DNA of 64,000 bases, taken from contig CP009416.1 of assembly GCA_000818095.1 (NCBI GenBank), positions 1,410,501-1,474,500 of the forward strand. The letters run 5' to 3'. Made by a program: the position numbers and the translations under genes. Shown one piece after another: positions 40,804 through 50,760 of this stretch (positions are counted from its first letter, which is position 1; each line of letters starts with the position of its first letter). The DNA comes from Jeotgalibacillus malaysiensis. Its GTDB lineage: Bacteria; Bacillota; Bacilli; Bacillales; Jeotgalibacillaceae. The notes under the pieces are model-generated. The model searched no databases, was not told the origin of the DNA, and worked only from the letters and a program-made list of their open reading frames with translations.

Positions 40804-41133
40804 ATGGCACACGAATCAACTTCAGCGAACCCTAAAGTCAATTATGAATACCGCCGCAGAAAAGCACGCGATGAAATGCGCGGGCAGGTAACATCTTTTG
40901 CGATGATGATCTTTATGACATTTATTGCATTTATCATTGTGATTGCAGACTTTGATAAGTTTTATGCATTTCCGATTCTGCTTGTGTTAGCAGCAGCTCA
41001 GGTTGTGCTCCAGCTTTACTATTTCATGCATATGAGTCACAAAGGACACGGAACAGCAGCATTGTTCCTGTATTCCGGTGCACTGATTGCATTTGTTACG
41101 ATCCTGACGTTCCTGACGATCGTCTGGTGGTAA
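40804..41133 (+). CDS. ctaF: Cytochrome caa3 oxidase subunit IV
   Basis: 109-residue COX4-prokaryotic family subunit with three membrane helices; VLQLYYFMHMSHKGHG between helices is typical. Four bases after ctaE, last gene before a strong terminator. Confidence 0.93.
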   Translation: MAHESTSANPKVNYEYRRRKARDEMRGQVTSFAMMIFMTFIAFIIVIADFDKFYAFPILLVLAAAQVVLQLYYFMHMSHKGHGTAALFLYSGALIAFVTILTFLTIVWW

Positions 41134-41140
41134 AGTTATG

Positions 41141-41167
41141 AGGACCGGCATATGCCGGTCCTTTTTA
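41141..41167 (+). terminator. Terminator of the ctaBCDEF genes
   Basis: AGGACCGGCATATGCCGGTCCT palindrome followed by TTTTT. Confidence 0.88.
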
Positions 41168-41202
41168 TATGCTATCGTTCATGAACTTGTCATCTGACTG
41201 CA

Positions 41203-41231
41203 TTGAAGTAACCCGTGCATGGGCTTATAAT
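41203..41231 (+). promoter_or_regulatory. Promoter of ctaG
   Basis: TTGAAG (41203-41208), a 17-base spacer and TATAAT (41226-41231), about 42 bases before the ctaG start. It separates ctaG transcription from ctaBCDEF. Confidence 0.65.
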
Positions 41232-41272
41232 GGAAGAGATGAAACAGGAGTATTCAGAAAGGAAGGTGCCTG

Positions 41273-42193
41273 ATGTCAATCAGTATATTTGGATTCCAGG
41301 CTCTGTGGAGTCCTTACTTTTTTATCAGCCTGACAGTGTTAACCGTCCTGTTCTTTTTATTAGCAACTAAATGGAGACATAAAATGCATGATGCAAGGCC
41401 GATCACGAAAAAAGAAACGGTTTTAGTACTTACAGCTGTGGCAATTATTTATATCATCAAAGGATCACCTGTAGATGTATGGGGACATATCCTGTTTTCC
41501 GTACATATGATTCAAATGGGTATCTTCTATCTATTAATTCCGCCTTTATTAATTGCCGGTGTTCCGAATTATATGTGGAAGGCATTATTAAATCTTCCTG
41601 TCATTAAACCGCTTTTCAGCTTTTTTACAAAGCCATTGATTGCACTGATTTTATTTAATGGGGCATTTTCTTTTTATCATATCCCATTGATCTTCGACAC
41701 AATCAAAGTGGATATGCTGCTTCATTCTGTCGTTACAGGAACGATTTTTGTTTTCTCTTTCCTGATGTGGTGGCCGCTTGTTAACACATTAGAAGGAGAA
41801 TATAAGTTGAGCGGGGTTAAGAAAATCGGTTATATTTTTGCTGATGGTATTTTACTCACACCTGCCTGTGCATTAATTATCTTTGCTAATAACCCGATGT
41901 ATGACACCTTCTTTAATGGAGGAGCCTGGCTTGAAGCGATGGCGCTATGTGTGCCGGCTGCTACACTTCAGAGTCTGAGTGGACTGGGCATCACAGGTCC
42001 TGAATTATTCACGAATATGCAGCCGCTTGAGGATCAGCAGGTTGGCGGCGTCATAATGAAAATTATTCAGGAAATTATCTATGGTGTGATTTTGGCTCAG
42101 GTGTTCTTTGAGTGGTATAGAAAAGAAAGATCAGAAGAAGATGCATTGAACGCTTCATTATATGCAGCGAGAGAACCTAAAACTTTATCGTGA
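41273..42193 (+). CDS. ctaG: CtaG, cytochrome caa3 oxidase assembly factor
   Basis: Integral membrane protein needed for caa3 oxidase assembly in B. subtilis (caa3_CtaG family, not the Cox11-type CtaG). 306 residues and about seven membrane segments; FGFQALWSPYFF at the start, HILFSVHMIQMGIFYLLIPPLL and LHSVVTGTIFVFSFLMWWPL carry histidines in or near helices that could bind copper. AAGGAAGG ribosome binding site. Confidence 0.92.
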   Translation: MSISIFGFQALWSPYFFISLTVLTVLFFLLATKWRHKMHDARPITKKETVLVLTAVAIIYIIKGSPVDVWGHILFSVHMIQMGIFYLLIPPLLIAGVPNYMWKALLNLPVIKPLFSFFTKPLIALILFNGAFSFYHIPLIFDTIKVDMLLHSVVTGTIFVFSFLMWWPLVNTLEGEYKLSGVKKIGYIFADGILLTPACALIIFANNPMYDTFFNGGAWLEAMALCVPAATLQSLSGLGITGPELFTNMQPLEDQQVGGVIMKIIQEIIYGVILAQVFFEWYRKERSEEDALNASLYAAREPKTLS

Positions 42194-42217
42194 TGACACA
42201 GAAAGAGGATCAAGACG

Positions 42218-42679
42218 ATGACATTACCGATTTTACCTACATTAAGTACGTTTTTTATTGTAACCAGTGCAGTGCTCGTAGCGATCGGCTGGGCACTTGT
42301 CAGAAAGAGAAAGATCGAAGCTCATAAGAAAACGATGTTTGCTGCAGCTATTGCCGCATTAACATTTTTTATTATTTATATGAGCAGAACAATTTTTATG
42401 GGAAATACTGCATTCGGCGGTCCAGATGAGATGAAGATTTACTATACCGTTTTCTTAGTATTTCATATCATTCTGGCAACTACTGGAGCTGTATTCGGGC
42501 TTGTGACGATCTGGCTCGGGTATAAAAACAGAATTAAAAAGCACCGTAAAATTGGTCCGGTTACGTCTATCATCTGGTTTGCCACTGCAACAACCGGCGT
42601 GATGGTGTATCTGCTGCTTTACGTGCTGTACGATGGCGGAGAAACAACTTCTGTCATTAAAGCCATTCTTGGAACATAA
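42218..42679 (+). CDS. DUF420 membrane protein (YozB/CtaM-like)
   Basis: 153 residues, four to five membrane helices. Histidines in EAHKKTMFAAA, FLVFHIILATTGAVFG and KKHRKIGP lie in the pattern of DUF420. S. aureus CtaM, described as needed for an aa3-type oxidase, is a similar protein, and the position next to ctaG supports an oxidase-assembly role. This is inference from family and context. Confidence 0.75.
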   Translation: MTLPILPTLSTFFIVTSAVLVAIGWALVRKRKIEAHKKTMFAAAIAALTFFIIYMSRTIFMGNTAFGGPDEMKIYYTVFLVFHIILATTGAVFGLVTIWLGYKNRIKKHRKIGPVTSIIWFATATTGVMVYLLLYVLYDGGETTSVIKAILGT

Positions 42680-42710
42680 AAAAGCGCGCCGTTCATTCGG
42701 CGCGCTTTTT
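42679..42710 (+). terminator. Bidirectional terminator after the DUF420 gene
   Basis: AAAAAGCGCGCCG and CGGCGCGCTTTTT around a 6-base loop; also serves the convergent transporter gene. Confidence 0.9.
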
Positions 42711-42719
42711 GTATGCTTC

Positions 42720-43778
42720 TTAAAACTTGAAATCCATTTTAAAAATCCCGGCTTCTTTTGCAGAATTAAAGATAATCAGAATCAGCGGTCCAATAATGAA
42801 GCCGAGAATACCAAATATTTTTAACCCGATAAACATTGCAATTAATGTAGCAAGCGGTGAAAGTCCGATATGCGTTCCCATTACCTTAGGTTCAACGGTT
42901 CTTCTGATCACAAGGAGTATCACTGCTAGAATTGCGAGCTGCGTTCCCTGTTCGATGTCTCCAGTAATCAGCTGGAAGATTGCCCAAGGTGCCAATACAA
43001 CAATGGATCCGATAATCGGTATTAAGTCTATAAGCCAGATAATAATCGCCATAACAAGCGCTACTTCCGGTGCAATAATGTAAAGCCCGATTAATGACCC
43101 TGCGAGGATTAACAAACTGACTAAAAACTGTGCCTTAGCAAACCCCCAGATCACCTTTGACAGCCTTGCTGTCATAAAGCGTACCTTTTCAGCTGTCTGG
43201 TCTTTCAGGTGCTTATAGATATTCTTTCTGATTGCCGGCAGATCAAGCATGATCAGGAACAATGCAATTAGGTATACAAGAAAGCTGACTAGGTAATCAG
43301 GAATATTTGTGATCATTCCGGTTACACTTTCAGCATTGATTGAATTTGTAATGCTCGTTCTGAAATCGTTAATGAAATTATTGATTTCCGCACTCGTCTG
43401 ATCCATTACCTGTGAAGGTACCTGTGCGAAAGTCACAGCCATATCGTTCTCAACAGACTTCCACCAGACAGCAAGTTCATTAATATAATCAGGTGTATTT
43501 TCAACAAACTGGATGGCCTGTCCGATCAACTTGGTTACAGCTATGTATAGAAGAAACCCGATCGTACCTAAGAAAAGTATAAAAACAGTTCCGACAGACA
43601 GCTTTCTGTTGAATTTTGTTTTATTTTCAATCAGCTTTACAAGCGGATCTAAAATAAGTGCTGTAATGAGAGCAACAATCAAAGGAACTGAAACTGGTAA
43701 GATGAAGTAGATCAACAATAATACAGCAATTACTACAAAGGTTGTAATCACATTCTTTTTAGTAAATAACTTGTTCAA
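42720..43778 (-). CDS. AI-2E family transporter
   Basis: Polytopic membrane protein of the AI-2E/PerM family (about eight helices, 352 residues). Family features: FILPVSVPLIVALITALILDPLV near the start, IIWLIDLIPIIGSIVVLAPW and the C-terminal GLKIFGILGFIIGPLILIIF. Members export varied small molecules or act as Na+/H+ antiporters; the substrate cannot be read from sequence. I place the start at TTG 43778, after AAAGGGGA; a GTG at 43829 lacks a ribosome binding site. Confidence 0.82.
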   Translation of the reverse strand: MNKLFTKKNVITTFVVIAVLLLIYFILPVSVPLIVALITALILDPLVKLIENKTKFNRKLSVGTVFILFLGTIGFLLYIAVTKLIGQAIQFVENTPDYINELAVWWKSVENDMAVTFAQVPSQVMDQTSAEINNFINDFRTSITNSINAESVTGMITNIPDYLVSFLVYLIALFLIMLDLPAIRKNIYKHLKDQTAEKVRFMTARLSKVIWGFAKAQFLVSLLILAGSLIGLYIIAPEVALVMAIIIWLIDLIPIIGSIVVLAPWAIFQLITGDIEQGTQLAILAVILLVIRRTVEPKVMGTHIGLSPLATLIAMFIGLKIFGILGFIIGPLILIIFNSAKEAGIFKMDFKF

Positions 43779-43892
43779 CGCCGGTCCCCTTTCAATATCT
43801 AATGGGTAATTAAGAGGATATTCTGCCACTTTTTTATAGCGGAATGATGATTGTATATAAATAAAGAGCCATTATACCATGGCTCCTGTCCA

Positions 43893-44252
43893 TTAGATGG
43901 CGATCTTTGCAAGATCCTCATAAATGGCAATTAAGATTTTTTCACAAGTCTGTACAAGGTGTTCCGGGAATTCTTCACCTTCACCATATTCAACACCGTG
44001 TGGGTAGTAATGTTTGCCTAAAAGAGGTGTAAGAAGCTTTACATCTCCATCGCTTGCACCGATATCGCCGTTTTCAGTATATCCGAAGATACGAAGGTAA
44101 AAAGTACCTTCTCTGATTTCGAACTTTCTGTCATATGTAACACGTTCCCAGTCCCATTGACCTGCACGGATCATGCCATGTTCATTCATTACATCCTCTA
44201 AAGGATCAAATTCAATTAGTAAAGATTCTAATCCAGTATTTTCAAAGCGCAT
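43893..44252 (-). CDS. YugN-like family protein
   Basis: 119-residue soluble protein with the YugN family pattern: GLESLLIEFDPLEDVM, WDWERVTYDRKFE, YLRIFGY and HYYPHGVEYGE. AGGAGGAG ribosome binding site. Structurally characterised relatives have no known activity. Between 44253 and 44458 is an AT-rich divergent promoter region with a TATAAT about 35 bases before the next gene. Confidence 0.82.
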   Translation of the reverse strand: MRFENTGLESLLIEFDPLEDVMNEHGMIRAGQWDWERVTYDRKFEIREGTFYLRIFGYTENGDIGASDGDVKLLTPLLGKHYYPHGVEYGEGEEFPEHLVQTCEKILIAIYEDLAKIAI

Positions 44253-44458
44253 TTGAAAATCTCCTCCTGTAAACCAGTTTTAAAAATAAGTCGTCTCATG
44301 CTTAATAATAGTCGAAACAGTAACAAGTTGCAATTATGTCATTCATTTAATTCACGTTTTTTGTGGCGAAAACATGACAGTTGATATACGGTCTCATGCT
44401 ATTATTATCACCAGATCCTATGTATAATATAATTAACAGATAAAAAGGGGGGACACAG

Positions 44459-45538
44459 ATGAAGGCAATGATCAGAATAGGCGTAGTCATATTAGTCATA
44501 TTCCTCATTGGCTTTTACAATGGTCCTTCATTTCAGGAGAACGAAGAGCTTGAAAACGAACCGTTTAGTGTAGATTCCAATGATAATGCAGAGATTCCGG
44601 ACTCAGATGGACTGACAAGACCAAAATCAGGTGTATCTGTTTATATAGGTAAAAATGTAAAAGATTTAGTGGATGAATACGGCGAGCCTGTCAGAATGGA
44701 TCCCGGCAGAAACGGGTTGACCTGGTATATCTATCAGTCTGAAAACGGCTATATGCAGACTGCAGTTAAAGATGATGTTGTTAAAGCATTGTTTGTAATG
44801 GGGAGTGCGTATGACAGCACACCTTATTTTTCAGGTCAGTCGGTTCAGGATATTTATCAATTCACAATGATCAACAGCGAAATTATTGTAGAAGATGATG
44901 GAAGGGTTTATCAGCTTGAACTGAGTGAGCAGGACCTGCATACAAGACTGCTTGTACAGTTTGAAGATATTTATGCTCAATTGATGATTGATTCAGTGTC
45001 GAACAATCTGATGGGTGTGTATTATCTGGATAAAGAAACGCTGCTCGATCAGCAGCCATATGAAGGATCTGTAGAAGGTGGCCCGCTTGCCGATCAGGAT
45101 CAGCTGATTCTTGATGAAGTAAATAAAGCAAATGAACGGCAGATGTTTGATATCGTGAATTTCATCAGAGAGCGCAATGGGCTTAATGAATTGATCTGGG
45201 ATGATCAGCTGGCTGAAGCTGCCAGAAGTTTAAGTCAGACCCGCGAGCAACTGTCAGCGGAATCATCTGAAGAAACAATCGGCTTATCAGATCGCCTGGA
45301 TATCCTCGACAGGAGCTATCAATCAGCAGCAGAAAATACTGCCTCGCAATATTATCTGACTCCAGCAGTTGTCCACGGATGGCTTAATTCTGAAAGTCAC
45401 CGTGACACGATGCTTGACGATGAGTTTACGCATACAGGATCTGGTGTATATGGCAGTTATTATACGCAGGACTTTGTTCAGTTTGATGAGGAAGACGTGG
45501 ACGATGAAGATGACGCATTATCTGCTCAGAGTGAATAG
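44459..45538 (+). CDS. ylbC: YlbC, secreted CAP-domain protein
   Basis: 359 residues: an N-terminal signal anchor (IRIGVVILVIFLIGFY), a CAP-associated domain about 60-200 (VYIGKNVKDLVDEYGEPVRMDP), then a CAP/SCP-PR1 domain from about 225 (IVNFIRERNGLNELIWDDQLAEAARS, LTPAVVHGWLNSESHRDTML, THTGSGVY). An acidic tail ends the protein. Likely extracellular and membrane-attached; role unknown. The CAP histidine after the first helix is not obvious here, so enzymatic activity should not be assumed. Confidence 0.85.
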   Translation: MKAMIRIGVVILVIFLIGFYNGPSFQENEELENEPFSVDSNDNAEIPDSDGLTRPKSGVSVYIGKNVKDLVDEYGEPVRMDPGRNGLTWYIYQSENGYMQTAVKDDVVKALFVMGSAYDSTPYFSGQSVQDIYQFTMINSEIIVEDDGRVYQLELSEQDLHTRLLVQFEDIYAQLMIDSVSNNLMGVYYLDKETLLDQQPYEGSVEGGPLADQDQLILDEVNKANERQMFDIVNFIRERNGLNELIWDDQLAEAARSLSQTREQLSAESSEETIGLSDRLDILDRSYQSAAENTASQYYLTPAVVHGWLNSESHRDTMLDDEFTHTGSGVYGSYYTQDFVQFDEEDVDDEDDALSAQSE

Positions 45539-45545
45539 TACTGTT

Positions 45546-45575
45546 AGGGGTGAGACATTTGTCTCACCCCTTTTA
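45546..45575 (+). terminator. Terminator of ylbC
   Basis: AGGGGTGAGACA and TGTCTCACCCCT with a very short loop, followed by TTT; overlaps the end of the convergent thioesterase gene. Confidence 0.85.
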
Positions 45576-46049
45576 TTTTTTGCGGTCTATTAAAGCGAAT
45601 GAACCTGTTGCATGAGCAGCTCTTTTTCCTTCTGCTGTCTCAACCCATCCTTCAATGACCATACTTCTGGTCCCGTGATGAATCACTTTTGCATAAGCGT
45701 AAATATCACCTTCAAGAATTGGTGCAGTATAATGCAGATTAAGCTGACTTGTGACTGCTGCCATAGCAGGCGGTGCCACTTTATTTGCAAGTGTACCCAT
45801 TGCAGTATCAATAGCAGTCGCAGTGATACCGCCGTGCATGATCCCGAGGGAATTATGCACAATAGGTGTAACCGGCATCGTAATTTTTAATGTATCACCA
45901 TCGAATTCGTGCGCCATTGCGTACATAGCGCTGACATAAGAAGTGGTGCGTCCCTGTCTTTTAGATTCAAACCCCTTTAAAACCTGTTCGATAATATTTT
46001 TTTCTTCGTCATTTAGCTGATCAAGCTGCAGCTGATTAAGTGTATTCAT
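45573..46049 (-). CDS. Hotdog-fold thioesterase (PaaI family)
   Basis: 158 residues with the PaaI thioesterase core: HNSLGIMHGGITATAIDTAMGTLANK (the HGG helix with Asp), then LNLHYTAPILEGDIYAYAKVIHHG. Predicted to hydrolyse an acyl- or phenylacetyl-CoA thioester; substrate unknown. ATG 46049 has AAGGGGGC upstream. Not part of the usual B. subtilis ylb order, so an insertion here. Confidence 0.8.
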   Translation of the reverse strand: MNTLNQLQLDQLNDEEKNIIEQVLKGFESKRQGRTTSYVSAMYAMAHEFDGDTLKITMPVTPIVHNSLGIMHGGITATAIDTAMGTLANKVAPPAMAAVTSQLNLHYTAPILEGDIYAYAKVIHHGTRSMVIEGWVETAEGKRAAHATGSFALIDRKK

Positions 46050-46122
46050 CTTACGCCCCCTTTTAACCATTCAATCCATTTTACCATAAAATATAAGATG
46101 AATATGAAGAGGAGGGAGTCGG

Positions 46123-46449
46123 ATGACTAACAGCGACAGGCTGGAATCTTTCAAGCATTATCTGAGAAAGAATCCTGAACTGATTAAAAAGGTGAGGCAA
46201 CATGAAAGCTCATGGCAGGAGTTGTATGAAGAGTGGCTGCTGCTCGGAGAGGACAGTGGGCAAAAAATTGAATTTGACCAGTTGTTTTCAACAATGAAGG
46301 AGAAGCTGCAGCATTTTGATCCGTCACAAATTGAAGAGTACTCTAAAAAACTGCAGTCAGGTCTGGATTTTTTTCAGGAGATGCTGAACCATTTTAATCG
46401 TGAGAAGGAAGCTGAACATGATATCCTGATGAAACAATGGAAACAATGA
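46123..46449 (+). CDS. ylbD: YlbD, spore-coat-associated protein
   Basis: 108-residue helical protein; LESFKHYLRKNPELIKKVR and the WQELYEEWLLLGED segment match the YlbD family, annotated as a putative coat protein in B. subtilis. GAGGAGGG ribosome binding site. In B. subtilis ylbE stands next; here ricF follows directly. Confidence 0.82.
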   Translation: MTNSDRLESFKHYLRKNPELIKKVRQHESSWQELYEEWLLLGEDSGQKIEFDQLFSTMKEKLQHFDPSQIEEYSKKLQSGLDFFQEMLNHFNREKEAEHDILMKQWKQ

Positions 46450-46495
46450 TTCATTTCACGTATTTCATGTTATGATAAAAGTGGAGGTGCGAAAT

Positions 46496-46942
46496 ATGTT
46501 AGCGACAATGGAAAGAATCCAGCTGCTTGATGCGTCAGATGAGCTGTCTGAAATCATCCTGCAATCAGAAACATTAGAGAATTATTACGAGAAGTACCGC
46601 ACTTTAAAATCGTCCACCACGTCGATGGATAAAATATATAAGTTTAATGCGTTGAAGGAGCTGTATGAAGAGGTTCAGCGCTTTGGCAGGTATCACCCTG
46701 ACTACGCCAGTGTGATGAAAGAGATCCGTGAGACAAAGCGGGATATGGATATGGACCCGAATGTGGCACAGTTCAGAGTAGCTGAAAATGAACTGCAGCA
46801 GCTGCTTGATGAAGTGAGCGCACTGATTGGCCATGCGGTTTCAGAAAATGTGAAAATACCAACAGGAAATCCATTCTTTGATTCACAGTCCGGCTGCAGC
46901 GGCGGCTGTGGTTCAGGCGGCGGCTGTTCTTGCTCAGCATAA
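46496..46942 (+). CDS. ricF: RicF (YlbF), Fe-S subunit of the RicAFT RNA-processing complex
   Basis: With RicA (YmcA) and RicT (YaaT) it forms a complex that directs RNase Y cleavage and affects sporulation, competence and biofilm formation. 148 residues: helical DUF964/ylbF domain (ELYEEVQRFGRYHPDYASVM, NELQQLLDEVSALIGHAVS) and a Cys-rich tail GCSGGCGSGGGCSCSA that provides cluster ligands. ATG 46496 has GGAGGTG upstream; the earlier ATG (46472) precedes it. Confidence 0.92.
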   Translation: MLATMERIQLLDASDELSEIILQSETLENYYEKYRTLKSSTTSMDKIYKFNALKELYEEVQRFGRYHPDYASVMKEIRETKRDMDMDPNVAQFRVAENELQQLLDEVSALIGHAVSENVKIPTGNPFFDSQSGCSGGCGSGGGCSCSA

Positions 46943-46944
46943 TA

Positions 46945-46984
46945 AAAATGACGGAATGCAGCGTGTGCATCCCGTCATTTTTTT
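46945..46984 (+). terminator. Bidirectional terminator after ricF
   Basis: AAATGACGG(A)ATGCA and TGCAT(C)CCGTCATTT, one mismatch, then T; overlaps the end of the convergent GDPD gene. Confidence 0.85.
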
Positions 46985-47885
46985 AGTCATTTTTTAATAG
47001 CTGCATGGCGATGTCAGGGCGGTCAGTGATGATACCATCTGCACCATATCCAATCAGGCGGTCCATCGTCTCAACATCATTCACTGTCCAGTATTCAACC
47101 TGAATGTTAAGTGATGTCAAAAACTCAATAAACCCTTTTGAATCAAGCGGAATAGACTTATGTTTTGTAGGAATCTGAATCGCATCAGCATTTGGATGAT
47201 AAAGGTGTCCAAAGCCGCTGCGGTATAATGAGAAAGCTTTTCTGGCTTCATTTTCACCGGCACCAATGGCTACGCGGTCCTGTGAATATAAAGAAAAGCG
47301 GTCAATCTGCTCATCGTAAAAGCTTGTGACAAGAACTCTGTCTTCTACACCAAGCTTTTCAATCAGACGCCATAGTTTTGAAGGCATCAGACTGCCTTCA
47401 TAAGTATCAGGATCTTCTTTCATATCGATATTAAACAGCATGTCAGGGAATTCTTCGAGTGCTTCTTTCAGGCTCAGTACAACTTCACCTTTATCCCGGT
47501 ATGTCTGTTCACCCTGCAAGTCTCTGAAATGGTAACCAAGATCGAACTCTTTCAGTTCAGCAAGAGTATAATCAGCAACCCTGCCGGCACCGTTTGTTGT
47601 ACGGTCGATAAATTGATCATGGAAAATGACCAGTTCTTCGTCTTTTGTCATGCGGATATCAATCTCAAAGCCGTTAACACCAAGCTCAGCAGCATGCTTA
47701 AAAGCTGCGAGTGAACTTTCAGGTGCTAAAGCCGCACCGCCTCTATGAGCAAATACACGGGGTTTTTCACCTTCAAAAAACGTTTTTGATGGTCGTTTAG
47801 CTGGTTTTGATGTCATCTTAGTTCCCGCCCAGATTGCTGCACCAGAAGCAGCAAGAGCAAGTCCGATATTTGTCTTCTTTCCCAT
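46983..47885 (-). CDS. Glycerophosphodiester phosphodiesterase
   Basis: Hydrolyses glycerophosphodiesters to glycerol 3-phosphate and an alcohol. 300 residues; an N-terminal hydrophobic segment (IGLALAASGAAIWAGT) suggests membrane anchoring or export, then the GDPD barrel: VFAHRGGAALAPESSLAAF (catalytic His), GFEIDIRMTKDEELVIFHDQFIDRTTNG, FNIDMKED, and ADGIITDRPDI at the end. ATG 47885 has GGGAGG upstream. Not in the B. subtilis ylb order. Confidence 0.88.
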   Translation of the reverse strand: MGKKTNIGLALAASGAAIWAGTKMTSKPAKRPSKTFFEGEKPRVFAHRGGAALAPESSLAAFKHAAELGVNGFEIDIRMTKDEELVIFHDQFIDRTTNGAGRVADYTLAELKEFDLGYHFRDLQGEQTYRDKGEVVLSLKEALEEFPDMLFNIDMKEDPDTYEGSLMPSKLWRLIEKLGVEDRVLVTSFYDEQIDRFSLYSQDRVAIGAGENEARKAFSLYRSGFGHLYHPNADAIQIPTKHKSIPLDSKGFIEFLTSLNIQVEYWTVNDVETMDRLIGYGADGIITDRPDIAMQLLKND

Positions 47886-47958
47886 TTCAAATCCTCCCTT
47901 ATACAAATATTTCACATTTTAATGTTAGCACGCTGCGGTTCGGTTCACAAACATAAGC

Positions 47959-48273
47959 TCACCTGAACCGGATACAATCACTGCAGAGGTTCCCGCAGCA
48001 GAACATCTTCTCCTGTGGTACATAAAAGCGGTGCCTGTATACCCATTCATGTTTCCCTGACCTGACAAAGATCGTCTCAGCATTCAGACGTTTACCTCTC
48101 ATCGCCCGTACAGCACATCTTTTAATTTTCTGTTCAATTTCCTTCCGGTCGGTGCTCACTGTATCAAGATATAAAAAAGGGATGCCGGCAGACTTCCTCC
48201 ATTCGGCTGCTATAATCCCCGGTTCTTCACTTAATAGTGAGATAAACCGATCCCAAATTTCGTTTACATCCAT
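47959..48273 (-). CDS. Unrecognised 104-residue protein with C-terminal Cys cluster
   Basis: I do not recognise this family by function. The N-terminal part is helical (NEIWDRFISLLSEEPGIIAAEWRKS), followed by a basic middle (KRCAVRAMRGKRLNAETIFV) and a C-terminal FCCGNLCSDCIRFR with four cysteines, which could bind zinc or an Fe-S cluster. Good AAAGGAAG ribosome binding site. Divergent from ylbG. Confidence 0.7.
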   Translation of the reverse strand: MDVNEIWDRFISLLSEEPGIIAAEWRKSAGIPFLYLDTVSTDRKEIEQKIKRCAVRAMRGKRLNAETIFVRSGKHEWVYRHRFYVPQEKMFCCGNLCSDCIRFR

Positions 48274-48352
48274 ATAAGCGCTTCCTTTCGTTGCCGGAAA
48301 GGCATACTGTATGCTACAATTTTGTGTAAGAAAAACGAGTGAGGTAATGACT

Positions 48353-48628
48353 ATGCTGACAGAGCGTCAAGGATTAATCGTATGGCTGCACAGCTTAAAG
48401 CACGCAAAAACGCTGAGGCGCTTTGGGAACGTGCATTACGTATCAAGAAAAATGAAGTATGTTTTATTATACTGTAATCAGAATGAAATTGAAAAATTAA
48501 CGGAAAAACTCTCAAATTACTCTTATGTAAAAAAGGTGGATGTATCCCTGAGACCGTTTATCAAAACAGAATATGAGAATGCAAGACCGGATAAAGCGAA
48601 AGAGTACGACTACAAAATGGGTCTTTGA
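48353..48628 (+). CDS. ylbG: YlbG, UPF0298 (DUF2129) protein
   Basis: 91-residue cytoplasmic protein with [37 protein letters not shown] and [11 protein letters not shown], as in B. subtilis YlbG. Start ATG 48353 has GAGGT 9 bases upstream. Function unknown. Confidence 0.88.
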   Translation: MLTERQGLIVWLHSLKHAKTLRRFGNVHYVSRKMKYVLLYCNQNEIEKLTEKLSNYSYVKKVDVSLRPFIKTEYENARPDKAKEYDYKMGL

Positions 48629-48634
48629 CAATTT

Positions 48635-48664
48635 AAAAAGGCGGGCATAAGCTCCGCCTTTTTG
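48635..48664 (+). terminator. Terminator of ylbG
   Basis: AAAAAGGCGG and CCGCCTTTTT stem with the GCATAAGCT inner part, then T. Confidence 0.85.
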
Positions 48665-48673
48665 TGTCTTAAC

Positions 48674-49069
48674 TTAGAATGATGATGTAAGTGGCGGGAT
48701 GTAATGATTCATTCTTAAAATCCCGACCAGGTGCTGAAAATACAGCTCCTTTTCCCCAAATGCAATTGAAGGCTTAACTTCTAAGTGAACGATCGGGATA
48801 TCAGCATGTTCAGCTGCTGATTCAATCAACCTGAGACGCTCTGAGGGTGTATCAAGATCCGGTATACCTTCAGTTGAAATATATATCGCCTGGAAGTTGC
48901 CTATTTCAGTTTTGTTCATAATCAGCGCAGGGGATACAACCTTTTTATCCTTCAGCACTGTATGAAATACAGCTAGCCTCATTGCACGATCTTTATTATA
49001 TTTGATCAAATCAAGTAATTCATAAACATCAGCGTACCCTTCACCAAGTTCAATAAATCGTTGAATCAT
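48674..49069 (-). CDS. Conserved Bacillales hypothetical protein
   Basis: 131-residue soluble protein, start MIQRFIELGEGYADVYELLDLIKYN, with a conserved-looking end ELYFQHLVGILRMNHYIPPL. I believe it is a family restricted to Bacillales without known function (possibly DUF7147). ATG 49069 follows AGGTG; a GTG at 49078 also opens the frame. Convergent with ylbG. Confidence 0.68.
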   Translation of the reverse strand: MIQRFIELGEGYADVYELLDLIKYNKDRAMRLAVFHTVLKDKKVVSPALIMNKTEIGNFQAIYISTEGIPDLDTPSERLRLIESAAEHADIPIVHLEVKPSIAFGEKELYFQHLVGILRMNHYIPPLTSSF

Positions 49070-49174
49070 CTGTTTCACCTGCTTTATCTAATTTAATCAT
49101 TTACAACCCTTAATGTATCATATGTTTCAGAATTATGCTTTCAGTAAAAGAATATAAAATCCGGGGTGATCATT

Positions 49175-49465
49175 ATGCATATTGCAGCGATTGTCATTGT
49201 TTTGTTACTGGTCATTATTTATTTTCTTCCTGGCAGTAAAAATGAAACAAAAGTGAATGACGAGGGATGGCTTGTGGCCGCAATCGTTACAGCATTAGTA
49301 ACGTACGGCTTGATTGAACTTGCAAAAGAGGATGAAATGAAAGAGATGTCTCTGCAGGAACTTAAAGACACGCTGGAGAAAAACGGGGACTTACCGGACC
49401 TTGAACAAATTGTTCATGAGATGGGAACAGAAAATTTGATGCCTGATCTGCCTGATTCAGGATGA
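49175..49465 (+). CDS. Small membrane protein of unknown function
   Basis: 96 residues: a hydrophobic N-terminal helix (HIAAIVIVLLLVIIYFL), a second weaker hydrophobic stretch (WLVAAIVTALVTYGLIEL), then an acidic soluble tail ending in MPDLPDSG. ATG 49175 has GGGGTGAT upstream. I do not recognise it. Confidence 0.6.
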   Translation: MHIAAIVIVLLLVIIYFLPGSKNETKVNDEGWLVAAIVTALVTYGLIELAKEDEMKEMSLQELKDTLEKNGDLPDLEQIVHEMGTENLMPDLPDSG

Positions 49466-49538
49466 CAAAGAGGTAAGATAAAAAATCTGTTGTTTTTAAA
49501 TTAGACTGCTGATCTGCACGCCCAGATAGTATGGTAGC

Positions 49539-49574
49539 AAAAGAGCCTGAGACTGTTGTCTCAGGCTCTTTTTT
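49539..49574 (+). terminator. Terminator of the recurring AGCCTGAGAC type
   Basis: AAAAGAGCCTGAGAC and GTCTCAGGCTCTTTT, 15-bp perfect stem, TGTT loop, then T. Second of three copies in the window. Confidence 0.88.
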
Positions 49575-49687
49575 GAAAATATAACGTATCACATGGCGGT
49601 CTACAGTCAATTATGGTAGCATAGGTACGAAAAGTGTCATACCTTATCAGAAATTGACAAATTGACATGAGAGATTGTGGTGAGAAA

Positions 49688-50742
<1,055 letters not shown>

Positions 50743-50760
<18 letters not shown>

